Positions 1 through 8,254 of a DNA stretch of 23,259 nt are shown here, piece by piece. The DNA is taken from contig CAYOWC010000044.1 in assembly GCA_964407525.1 (NCBI GenBank), positions 1-23,259 on the forward strand, in the 5' to 3' direction. The notes under the pieces are model-generated. The model ran no database searches, was not told the DNA's origin, and saw nothing but the letters and a program-made list of their open reading frames with translations. Within the stretch, counting starts at the first letter, position 1. Every line of letters starts with the position of its first letter. The translations under genes and the position numbers were made by a program. The stretch is from DUZB01 sp964407525. Its GTDB lineage: Bacteria; Desulfobacterota; DSM-4660; Desulfatiglandales; Desulfatiglandaceae.

Positions 1-1
1 A

Positions 2-2005
2 ATGAGGTACGCAGAAACAGGGTTTAATTTAGAAATTGATCTATCCCGAGGAAGCGTTGAGAGGGTAGCAACTGACCCCAAAGAGACTGAGCTTTATCTG
101 GGGGGTCTCGGGACGAACGCCAAGATATTATGGGACAGGGTTCCGCCAGAAATAGACCCTTTTTCTCCCGATAATATACTGATATTCGGCGCTGGCCTTT
201 TATGCGGCACACCGGCCACGGGCTGTAATCGTACCATTGTTTCTACCATCTCTCCTCAGACGAAACTAATGGCTTTTTCAATGATGGGCGGCTTTTTCGC
301 GCCGGAGTTGAAATACGCTGGTTATGACAAAATAGTCCTTAGCGGAAAATCCCCCAATCTGGTTTATCTGTGGATAAAGGATGACAAAGTAGAAATACGG
401 GATGCCTCCCATCTGCAGGGTAAGGGATCTGTAGAGACCGCAGAACTTCTCAAGCAGGAATTAAAAGAACCGAAAGCCCAGGTGGCTGCCATCGGCCTGG
501 CCGGTGAAAACAGGGTCTATTTTGCTTCCATTGAGCAGGGCAGGTCCAGTGCCAGCAGAGGCGGCATCGGGGCCGTCATGGGAGACAAAGGGGTGAAGGC
601 GATTGTTGTTCGCGGCACAAAGGACATCAATGTTGCCCAACCGCTTGAATTCCTGGAGCTTTGCAATGAAGTTCTGGAATATATACAATTCCGGAATGAA
701 AACCCCATTCCGGGGGTTATGCCTATTCTGGCCGGCCTTGGATCACCCCAGGAAATGAAAGTGCACGATGAGAAGTGGCACACCGAGAATTTCATGTGGG
801 GAAATTCCCGTCTCCGCAGAAAGGGTTTCTGGACCGACGAAATCGCCAGTGAATGGATGGAGACCATGGAAGCCATGCGGACACGGTTAATCAGTTGCTT
901 TAACTGTCCCATGACCTGCGGCGCCACCATTTCCCCACCAGGCCGTCCCACCTATATGATGAAGTGTTTTACAAAACTGACCTACACCCTGGGGGCCATG
1001 AGCGATCTTGAATTTGGTTTGGGTATCGCGCAAAGTGCAACGGAGTACGGGGTAGATGGATTCTCGGCGCCGCAGGTCATGGCCTTTGCCCTGGAACTTT
1101 ATGAAGACGGCATCCTGACGGATAAGGATTTACCGGATATGCCGGAGGATAATGAAGGACGATTTTATTATCTGCTCGATAAGATTGTTCGACGGGAAGG
1201 GATCGGGGATGTGTTGGCCAATGGCACCCATTGGGCAGCCAAAGAGATCGGTAAGGGTGCTGAAGAATATGCCCACAACAACATCAAGAAACAGGAACAA
1301 CTGCCGCTCAAACTCTCCATGCTGAACCCCATCTATTTCCTCATGTATTGCATCGGAGAGAAGATGAATATAACGCAGATCGAAGGGCAATTCCCCCAGG
1401 CGCCTTTTCCGAAACGAGAGCATAGAGAAAAATTTGTAGAGGATTGGTTTCAGGTTCCTGACGACAAATTCAAACAATATTTTCTGGACTGGGAACCGCG
1501 CGGCGATAACTCAATCCCTTACTATCCGACACCTGAGATGTGTTGTGATATTGTGGACTGGCAGGAGAGAATGCATTACATTGATGACGCTCTCGGCATG
1601 TGCGCAGGCCTCTCGTCATTCCCCCTGAAACCGCCCTATCATATCCACAATTACCCGAAATTTATCTCCGCAGGCGCAGGCATTGATATGGATGAGGAAA
1701 AACTGACCCGGGCTGCCAAAAGGTACCGGACCCTGGTCAGGGCCATCAACATCAGAAGAGGCATGAGAAGGAAAGACGACGCGCCGCCTGAAGATCATTG
1801 GAAGAAAAGATTTCCCGAACTCGAAAAGGAACTCCTGGATACCTATTACCAATACAAGGGATGGAATGACCAGAGCATTCCGACCAAAGAAACTTTACAT
1901 GACCTGGGTTTGGATTACGTATCCGAAGACTTCGAAAAGAGAGGGATCTACAAAGATAATGGTGATACACCTTCCAAAGAAACCTCTGCGGACAAGGAGG
2001 TGTAG
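2..2005 (+). CDS. bamB: Class II benzoyl-CoA reductase, tungsten (aldehyde ferredoxin oxidoreductase-type) catalytic subunit BamB
   Basis: This is the catalytic subunit of the ATP-independent benzoyl-CoA reductase, which reduces the aromatic ring of benzoyl-CoA at a tungsten bis-pterin site in the cytoplasm of obligate anaerobes. The 667 residues are close to the family length and the protein begins MRYAETG at the first ATG of the window, so the gene appears complete. The AOR fold is supported by the cluster cysteines C299, C302 and C306 (CxxCxxxC) and C534. Numbered from this start, C322 falls at the position I recall as the tungsten ligand of the Geobacter metallireducens enzyme. E251, H255 and H260 likewise fall at its conserved active-site positions. 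It is first in the bamB-I operon; any promoter lies upstream of the window. The sequence and the neighbours agree. An ordinary aldehyde oxidoreductase is the only real alternative and is unlikely. Confidence 0.96.
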   Translation: MRYAETGFNLEIDLSRGSVERVATDPKETELYLGGLGTNAKILWDRVPPEIDPFSPDNILIFGAGLLCGTPATGCNRTIVSTISPQTKLMAFSMMGGFFAPELKYAGYDKIVLSGKSPNLVYLWIKDDKVEIRDASHLQGKGSVETAELLKQELKEPKAQVAAIGLAGENRVYFASIEQGRSSASRGGIGAVMGDKGVKAIVVRGTKDINVAQPLEFLELCNEVLEYIQFRNENPIPGVMPILAGLGSPQEMKVHDEKWHTENFMWGNSRLRRKGFWTDEIASEWMETMEAMRTRLISCFNCPMTCGATISPPGRPTYMMKCFTKLTYTLGAMSDLEFGLGIAQSATEYGVDGFSAPQVMAFALELYEDGILTDKDLPDMPEDNEGRFYYLLDKIVRREGIGDVLANGTHWAAKEIGKGAEEYAHNNIKKQEQLPLKLSMLNPIYFLMYCIGEKMNITQIEGQFPQAPFPKREHREKFVEDWFQVPDDKFKQYFLDWEPRGDNSIPYYPTPEMCCDIVDWQERMHYIDDALGMCAGLSSFPLKPPYHIHNYPKFISAGAGIDMDEEKLTRAAKRYRTLVRAINIRRGMRRKDDAPPEDHWKKRFPELEKELLDTYYQYKGWNDQSIPTKETLHDLGLDYVSEDFEKRGIYKDNGDTPSKETSADKEV

Positions 2006-2007
2006 CC

Positions 2008-2547
2008 GTGGGCGAGAAGAAAAAGAAAGTTGTTAAAACCATAAAAATAAACGCGGACTTGTGCAATGGCTGCAGGGCTTGTGAAGTTATCTGCTCTGCT
2101 TTTCACGCCGCGCCGAAATACAGCAGCAATAACCCGGCAAGATCCCGTATTAAGGTGAATCGCCATCCACTGAAAGACATATATGTTCCTGTATACGCGG
2201 GCGAGTATACGGCTGCCGAATGTGCGGGCCGAGACAAATATGTGATTGACGGAAAGGAATACGAAGAGTGTGCTTTCTGCAGGGCTTCCTGCCCATCCCG
2301 GGATGACTTTAAGGAACCCGATTCCGGTCTTCCCTTGAAATGCGATATGTGCGAAGGCGAAGATGAACCTTTGTGCGTCAAGTGGTGTACGGTTGACGCC
2401 CTTACTTACGAAGAAAGGGAAGAGGACGTAGAAGAGGAAGAGAGTTCGGAAGAGATGGAGGTCGGACTGGAAGCATTGGCGAACCAATATGGCCTGGATA
2501 AAATAATGGAGACCGTTGCCCGGATGTCCGTTTCAAAGAAGGCCTAA
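2008..2547 (+). CDS. bamC: Benzoyl-CoA reductase electron-transfer ferredoxin subunit BamC
   Basis: This 179-residue cytoplasmic iron-sulfur protein is the expected partner of BamB and carries electrons to the tungsten site. Cysteine groups include CNGCRACEVIC (C19, C22, C25, C29), a CAFCRASCP group in the middle and KCDMCEGEDEPLCVKWC after it, enough for about three [4Fe-4S] clusters. The layout resembles DMSO-reductase-type polyferredoxin subunits. After the clusters comes a very acidic stretch rich in Glu. The start is GTG at 2008, chosen because an AAGGAGG Shine-Dalgarno at 1994-2000 sits 7 bases upstream. That Shine-Dalgarno lies inside the 3' end of bamB, and only 2 bases separate the two genes, which suggests translational coupling. 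Confidence 0.93.
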   Translation: MGEKKKKVVKTIKINADLCNGCRACEVICSAFHAAPKYSSNNPARSRIKVNRHPLKDIYVPVYAGEYTAAECAGRDKYVIDGKEYEECAFCRASCPSRDDFKEPDSGLPLKCDMCEGEDEPLCVKWCTVDALTYEEREEDVEEEESSEEMEVGLEALANQYGLDKIMETVARMSVSKKA

Positions 2548-2585
2548 AATATTATATAAGGCACAAAAGAGGTTGAAGAGAGACA

Positions 2586-3737
2586 GTGGAGACTGTAGCC
2601 GACTATAAAGAAATTGTAGATGTCATCAAAGAAAGCGGTGGTGACGCCTTCAAAAGATGCTTCCAATGTGGATTATGTGATACGGTTTGTCCGTGGAACA
2701 GGGTTAGAAACTTCAGCATGCGCAAGCTGGTTCGACAGGCGACGTTCGGTTTCACTGAGATAGAAAGTGAAGAGATGTGGCTTTGTACAACCTGTGGAAG
2801 ATGCCCTCAGCAATGTCCCAGGGATGTGAAGCAGATAGAATCAGGGATCGCCTTGCGCAGGGTTGCCACGGAATATGGAGTCTTTCCTGCTTCCGTCAAA
2901 CCCGTCCGCACCGCGGTCGGAAGCCTCATCGGCGAAGGGAACCCCCTTGGCGAAGATCGAAAAAAGAGGGGGGACTGGGCAAAAGGCCAATCTGTAAAAA
3001 CCTTCAGTGACGAAATGGAAATCCTGTATTTCCCCGGTTGTTACCCCAGTTTTGACCCAAGAGCGAAAAAGATCGCCACTGCCACAGCGAAAATTCTCAA
3101 CACTGCAGGGGTGGATTTCGGCATACTGGGCGCCAAAGAGAATTGCTGCGGAGAAAGCATCCGCAAGACCGGCGATGAAGAATTGTTCAAACGTCTGGCC
3201 AAGGAAAATATCAAAACATTTGTCGATAATGGCGTGAAAAAAATCCTTGTTTCCTCCCCCCATTGCTATCATACCTTCAAGAACGAATATCCTGAATTTA
3301 TGGTGAATTTCGAAGTGGTTCATATCACCGAGTATTTATTTGATCTGATGAATGAAGGAAGGCTTGAGTTCACCAGGGAGTTTCCCAGAAAAATAACATA
3401 CCATGATCCCTGTTATCTGGGCCGACATAACGGCATATTCGATGAACCCCGGGAGATTCTGAAGAAGATCCCTGGTCTGGAATTGACCGAGATGTCCGAA
3501 TCGCGGATGGACAGTCTCTGCTGTGGAGGCGGAGGCGGCAGGGTTTGGATGGAAACGCAAAAAGGTGAAAGATTCGGCGACCTCAGAATGGCTCAAGCTG
3601 TTGAGGTGGGAGCTGAGTTGCTGGTGACTTCGTGCCCATACTGCATTACCATGTTTGAGGATAGCAGGGTAACCATGGGTATGGATGAAAAGATAGAGAT
3701 TAGAGATATTACGGAGATCGTACAGGAAGTTCTTTAG
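2586..3737 (+). CDS. bamD: HdrD/GlpC-like iron-sulfur subunit BamD of the benzoyl-CoA reductase complex
   Basis: This 383-residue protein is of the heterodisulfide reductase HdrC/HdrB fusion (HdrD) type. The N-terminal part has two classical [4Fe-4S] motifs, CFQCGLCDTVCP (C25, C28, C31, C35) and CTTCGRCPQQCP (C67, C70, C73, C77). The C-terminal part has two CCG domains: NCCGES (C187, C188) followed by SPHCYH, and LCCGGGGG (C312, C313) followed by TSCPYC. Each CCG domain should hold a non-cubane type cluster. In the Bam complex it is expected to link the BamE flavin module to BamB and BamC. The start is GTG at 2586, 38 bases after bamC, with only a weak purine-rich Shine-Dalgarno. No key cysteine is missing. 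Confidence 0.92.
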   Translation: METVADYKEIVDVIKESGGDAFKRCFQCGLCDTVCPWNRVRNFSMRKLVRQATFGFTEIESEEMWLCTTCGRCPQQCPRDVKQIESGIALRRVATEYGVFPASVKPVRTAVGSLIGEGNPLGEDRKKRGDWAKGQSVKTFSDEMEILYFPGCYPSFDPRAKKIATATAKILNTAGVDFGILGAKENCCGESIRKTGDEELFKRLAKENIKTFVDNGVKKILVSSPHCYHTFKNEYPEFMVNFEVVHITEYLFDLMNEGRLEFTREFPRKITYHDPCYLGRHNGIFDEPREILKKIPGLELTEMSESRMDSLCCGGGGGRVWMETQKGERFGDLRMAQAVEVGAELLVTSCPYCITMFEDSRVTMGMDEKIEIRDITEIVQEVL

Positions 3738-3785
3738 GCATCGTATAAAAAACCTTAGAAATCTGATTGATAAGGACATAAAGAA

Positions 3786-6700
3786 GTGGAAAAAGAACAG
3801 ATCGCACAGCTTTGTAAAAGTTTCACGAATAGTAATTTTGGTGACGTGATGGTTGTCGGGGGAGGGATAAGCGGTATTCAAGCCTCTCTTGATCTTGCCA
3901 CCGCGGGTTTTAAGGTTTACCTCGTCGAGGAAGCGCCAAGCATTGGGGGGCATATGGCCCAGCTTGACAAGACCTTTCCCACCAATGATTGCTCCATGTG
4001 AATACTTTCACCGAAACTGGTCGAGGTCGGCCGGCATCCAAACATAGAAGTCCTGACGTATACCGAAGTTGACCGTGTAGAAGGGAAGGCAGGAGACTTT
4101 GAGGTAACACTTGTCAAAAAGCCCAGATACATTATAGAGGAGAAGTGTACGGGTTGCACGACCTGTGTCGAGTACTGTCCTGTGGAATACCCGGACCCAT
4201 TCAATCAGGAAATATCCCAGAATAAAGCTGTCCATGTATACTTCTCCCAGGCAATTCCCCTTATTTCATATATTGATGAAAGCTGCATTTACCTTAAAGA
4301 GAAAAAATGTCGCATCTGCGAAGGCGTCTGTCAGAATGATGCCATAGATTTAGGTCAAACTGCGGAAAGGGTAGAAGTCAATGTGGGTGCGATTATTCTG
4401 TCTCCCGGTATAGAGCCATATGATCCCGGGGTGAAAGATGAATATCGCTACAAAGAGATGCAAAACGTAGTCACCAGTATGGATTATGAACGATTGTTAT
4501 CGTCCACCGGGCCGCATGAGGGTGAGGTGCTGCGTACTTCCGACAATAAACATCCTAAAAACATAGCCTGGATTCAATGTGTCGGTTCCAGACGGGTTAC
4601 CCCGGGCGATAACAGTTATTGTTCAGGCGTATGCTGTACCTATACCCAGAAGCAGGTGATTTTGACAAAAGATCATGACTTCGAAGCAAGGTGTACCATA
4701 TTCCATAATGATATTCGTTCTTTCGGCAAGGATTTTGAACGGTACTACCAGAGAGCGGAACAGCTTCCCGGGGTTGAATTCATTAGGAGCTATGCCTCAG
4801 TCGTAAGAGAGGACCCGGAAAGCAAGAATGTCTTTTTGCGATATGCGACCGCAAACGAAGGCGTAAAAGAAGAAGAATTTGATATGGTGGTATTGTCCGT
4901 TGGATTGAATCCTCCCAAAGGTAACGGGGCGCTGGCGGATAAATTCGGAATCGAACTCAATTCGCACGGATTCTGCAAGGCAACCGATACCAACCCCATA
5001 GCGACCACCAGGCCCGGAGTCTTTGTGAGCGGTGCCTTTCAGGGGCCCACGGATATCCCCGAGTCGGTCTTTACCGCAAGCGGCGCCGGCGCTCAGGTGG
5101 GTGAACTCCTCGATTACAGAAGGGACAAGCTGGCTGTAGAGAGGGTATATCCCCCGGAAAGAGATGCTTCCCAGGAGGATCCAAGAATAGGTGTTTTTGT
5201 GTGTCATTGCGGGGCGAATATCTCAAGTGTGGTGGATGTTCCTTCCACAGTCGATTATGCCGCAACCCTACCCAATGTTGTCTATGCACAAGAGCAGCTT
5301 TTTTCGTGCGCCACCAATTCCGCACAGGAAATAACGGACCTGGCCCAGGAAAAGGGGCTCAATCGGGTGGTTATCGCGGCCTGTTCCCCCAGGACCCTTG
5401 AACCGCTATTCCGGGACACTCTTCGGGAGGCGGGACTGAATCAATATTATTGTGAAATGGCAAATATCAGGGAACATTGTTCCTGGGTCCATTCCAAGCA
5501 AAAGGAAGAGGCTACTGAAAAGGCACAGGACATCGTCCGGATGTCGGTGGCGAGAGCGTGCTATCTGGAGCCATTACAGGAATTTGATCTGCCTGTAAAC
5601 AAGGCGGCGTTAGTGGTTGGTGGCGGGATAGCCGGCATGACCTGTGCCCTCTCCATAGCAAACCAGGGGCATGAGGTTCACCTGCTGGAAAAAGAGAAAG
5701 ACCTGGGAGGGATGGCGAGAAGAATTCATACCACTTTGGAAGGAATGGATGTTCAAGCCTATTTGAATGATCTGATTCACTCGGTTTATCAGAATCCTCT
5801 GATACATGTGACCCACGAAGCCGCCATCACGGATGTTTCCGGTTATGTGGGGAATTTCATCACCACAGTGGAGACCGAGGGCAGGGTCAAAGAGATAACA
5901 CATGGCGCATCCGTTATTGCCATAGGTGCTGATGTCTATACACCTACCGAATATCTTTACGGAGAAGATGAGAAGGTCTATACCCACATTGAGTTAGGGG
6001 AGCAGATCGCCAAAGGAGAAGAGAAGGTCCTTAATGCTCAGAGCCTGGTGATGATTCAATGCGTCGGCTGCAGAAATGAGGACAGAAATTACTGCAGCAG
6101 GGTATGCTGTACCCATGCCATAAAAAACGCCTTGAGCCTGAAAAAAGTGAACCCCGAGATGGATATATACATCCTCTTCAGGGATATGAGAACCTATGGA
6201 TTTAGTGAGGATTATTACCGCGAAGCTTCAGAAAAAGATGTCAAATTCATCCGGTATGAGTCGGATGATAAACCCCAGGTGGAAGCATCCTCAGCAGAAG
6301 GCAGGCCTGTTATAAAGGTTATGGCGACCGATCCTGTTCTGGGTCAGAAGATTGCCATAGATGCCGATGTAGTTTCTCTGGCTGCTGCTGTTATCCCTTC
6401 GGCTGCAACCAAGGAGATAGCCGGACACTTCAAGGTAACATTGAGCCCGGATGATTTCTTTAAAGAAGCCCATGTCAAATTGAAACCTGTCGAGTTTGCT
6501 GCTGACGGGGTTTATCTCTGTGGAACGGCTCACTACCCCAAGCATATAAAAGAAAGTATAAACCAGGCCTATGGGGCTGCCGGAAGAGTCTTGACGCTTC
6601 TTTCAAAAGATACCGTCATCGCCTCGGGTTCTGTTTGCGAGGTCAACGATAACGATTGTATATCGTGCGGGGCATGTATCACGGCTTGTACCTATGGCGC

Positions 6701-6908
6701 CATCGAGTTTCGTGAGACGGAACAAGGCAGAAAGGCATGGGTTAATCCTGTTCTTTGTAAAGGCGACGGACTCTGTAACGCAAAATGTCCAACAAATGCC
6801 ATTGTCCTGAAGCACTTTACGGACGAAGAGCTCTTGAGCCAGATTGATGCGGCAATTACAGATGAAGAGATCATCAAACAAATGGATATGGCGGTTGGAG
6901 ATGTCTAA
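3786..6908 (+). CDS. bamE: HdrA-like flavoprotein BamE, predicted selenoprotein (Sec at residue 72)
   Basis: This gene is read through an in-frame TGA at 3999-4001, giving a 1040-residue protein. It has two HdrA-like FAD modules. The first dinucleotide-binding motif is VVGGGISG near residue 25 and the second is VVGGGIAG near residue 612. The TGA falls in the HdrA cluster motif as C69-S-M-U72, followed directly by ILSPKLVEVGRHPN, which is normal HdrA sequence in the same frame. Further cysteine motifs are CTGCTTCVEYCP near 120, CRICEGVC, CSGVCC, and two C-terminal ferredoxin motifs starting at C958 and C991. HdrA proteins hold the FAD that bifurcates electrons, so this is the likely bifurcating subunit. 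The start is GTG at 3786 with AAGGA at 3772-3776. Automated callers would split it into a 71-residue stub and a 908-residue fragment starting at 4182. A sequencing error or true nonsense mutation is possible but unlikely given the motif. Confidence 0.93.
3999..4001 (+). other. In-frame TGA read as selenocysteine in bamE
   Basis: TGA at codon 72 of bamE stands where HdrA proteins have the last cysteine of a CxxC motif. Both flanks are in the same frame and match HdrA. Selenocysteine at this HdrA position is known in some methanogens. Selenium insertion is inferred, not shown. Confidence 0.88.
4011..4030 (+). promoter_or_regulatory. Candidate bacterial SECIS hairpin of bamE
   Basis: The arms CCGA (4011-4014) and TCGG (4027-4030) pair, with a possible inner CT/AG pair, and enclose an apical loop beginning GGTC at 4019. 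The loop starts 17 bases after the TGA and its first base is G. This fits the bacterial SECIS pattern, including the GGUC loop of E. coli fdhF. The stem is short and was found by eye, so the exact pairing is uncertain. Confidence 0.55.
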
Positions 6909-6959
6909 AAATAGTCGATGGTATAAAGCTGGAATAAGTGAAGAGGGAGGTGGAAACGA

Positions 6960-7727
6960 ATGAGTGCAGGTTTTGAATTTAAGCCAAGAATCCTGGGTTT
7001 TGTTTGTCACTGGTGAGCATACGGTGCTGCTGACCTGGCTGGAGTTTCCAGACTACAATATACCAGTGAAATGAGACTTATTCGCGTCATGTGTTCCGGT
7101 AGAGTCGACCTGGAGTTTATTCTCAGAGCCTTCTCAAATGGGCAGGACGGCGTGTTTATTGGTGGCTGCCGGTTGGGTGAATGTAATTATGTGACCCATG
7201 GCAATTACGATACATTCGCCACTGTGCAACTATGTAAAAAAATAATGGAACAAATCGGCTTGAACCCCGATAGGTTGAGACTCGAATTTATGTCCGGCGC
7301 TGATGGAGGCCTTTTGGCCGAAGTTACCAATGACTTTGTCAAGAACGTTAAGCCGTTAGGACCTCTTGGCAAGAGCGAAGGCATGGATGAGAAGGAATTG
7401 AAGTTCAAACTCGAAGCGGCTAGAAAACTGGTCCCCTACGTTAAACTGGTGGAGAGGGAGCGGCTGAGAGTACCTTCCAAATCCGAAAAAGTGTACAAAG
7501 AATTTTTTACCAGTGATGAGTTCAACAGGCTATTTACTGAATGTATTGGTGATAAACTGGCAATAAGTCAAATGATGTCACTCCTCAAAGAAAGTCCTCT
7601 TTCTGTTGGAGAAATCGCCGAAATTTTAAGCCTGAAACCGTCTGAAATTTCAAAACACATCAATTTTTCTTCAAGGCAGGGACTCGTCAGGTACGATGAA
7701 AGCTGCAACTGTTATGCTTTAGCGTAG
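6960..7727 (+). CDS. bamF: MvhD-like iron-sulfur protein BamF, predicted selenoprotein (Sec at residue 19)
   Basis: Read from ATG 6960 through the TGA at 7014-7016, this gives 255 residues. The first two thirds is an MvhD/FlpD domain, which carries a [2Fe-2S] cluster and passes electrons between an electron donor module and HdrA. The start reads FVCHW-U-AYGAADLAG, the FlpD cluster motif with selenocysteine replacing a cysteine. It is followed by MCSGRVD and GGCRLGECNY. The C-terminal 60 residues (SPLSVGEIAEILSLKPSEISKHINF) look like a winged helix-turn-helix appended to the domain. The strong Shine-Dalgarno GGGAGG just upstream fixes the ATG at 6960. A conventional caller would start at the internal ATG 7071 and lose the first 37 residues. 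BamF is the Bam subunit I recall as a selenoprotein in Geobacter. Confidence 0.93.
7014..7016 (+). other. In-frame TGA read as selenocysteine in bamF
   Basis: Codon 19 of bamF is TGA between CHW and AYGAADLAG. The strong ribosome site upstream and the conserved FlpD sequence on both sides, in one frame, support selenocysteine rather than a stop. Confidence 0.92.
7037..7053 (+). promoter_or_regulatory. Candidate bacterial SECIS hairpin of bamF
   Basis: CTGG (7039-7042) pairs with CCAG (7048-7051) around the loop AGTTT (7043-7047), with a further G-C pair possible at 7037/7053 across a mismatch. The loop lies 26 bases after the TGA and has G as its second base. Both points meet the usual bacterial SECIS criteria (loop 16-37 bases from the UGA, G among the first two loop bases). 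Found by eye. Confidence 0.5.
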
Positions 7728-7792
7728 GAAGACGATGCATCGTGCCGCCTACATAGTGTGTCAGGGGAAAGAAGAAAATTAGGAAAACGTTT

Positions 7793-8245
7793 ATGGATAA
7801 CGATAGAATCGATCAGATTGTTGATAAACATCAGGCTGAGGCCAGTTCGCTCATTCAAGTAATGCTGGAAATTCAGAGTGAAAATAATTGGCTGCCCAAG
7901 GAAGCGTTGGAGAGGGTCAGCGAAAGACTTGAAGTCCCTTTAGCCCGGATACTGCATATCGCAACTTTTTATAAAGCCTTTAGTTTAGTCCCTAAAGGAC
8001 GTCATGGAATTCACATTTGTGTGGGGACTGCCTGCCATGTTCGTGGGGCGACGCGTATTCTGGACACGGTGCAAGAGCTCACTGGAATTCAACCCGGCGA
8101 AACGGACTTGGATTTGAAGTTCAGCCTGGAGACGGTTAACTGCCTCGGTTGCTGTGCTTTGGGGCCGGTGATGGAAATCGATGGCAAGACTCATGGTAAG
8201 ATGACGACGGCCGAGACAGCAGACGTTATAAATAATTACGAATAG
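7793..8245 (+). CDS. bamG: NuoE-like [2Fe-2S] thioredoxin-fold subunit BamG
   Basis: This 150-residue protein matches the 24-kDa (NuoE/HoxE) subunit of NADH dehydrogenases. The four [2Fe-2S] cysteines are in place: C76 and C81 in CVGTACHVRG, and C117 and C121 in NCLGCCALGP. The helical N-terminal region (ASSLIQVMLEIQSENNWLP) is also typical. It should sit beside the FMN subunit BamH in the NAD(H) module of the reductase. The ATG at 7793 follows an AGGAAAA ribosome site after a 65-base gap from bamF, one of the longest gaps in the operon. Confidence 0.93.
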   Translation: MDNDRIDQIVDKHQAEASSLIQVMLEIQSENNWLPKEALERVSERLEVPLARILHIATFYKAFSLVPKGRHGIHICVGTACHVRGATRILDTVQELTGIQPGETDLDLKFSLETVNCLGCCALGPVMEIDGKTHGKMTTAETADVINNYE

Positions 8246-8254
8246 GGTAAAATT

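Noticed and set aside
3786..4001. bamE as two genes or a pseudogene with a nonsense mutation at 3999
   Set aside because: The frame continues directly with conserved HdrA sequence. The TGA replaces a cluster cysteine, and a SECIS-like hairpin follows.
7071..7727. bamF starting at the internal ATG 7071
   Set aside because: It lacks the cluster motif and has no ribosome site, whereas ATG 6960 has a strong one and conserved FlpD sequence follows.
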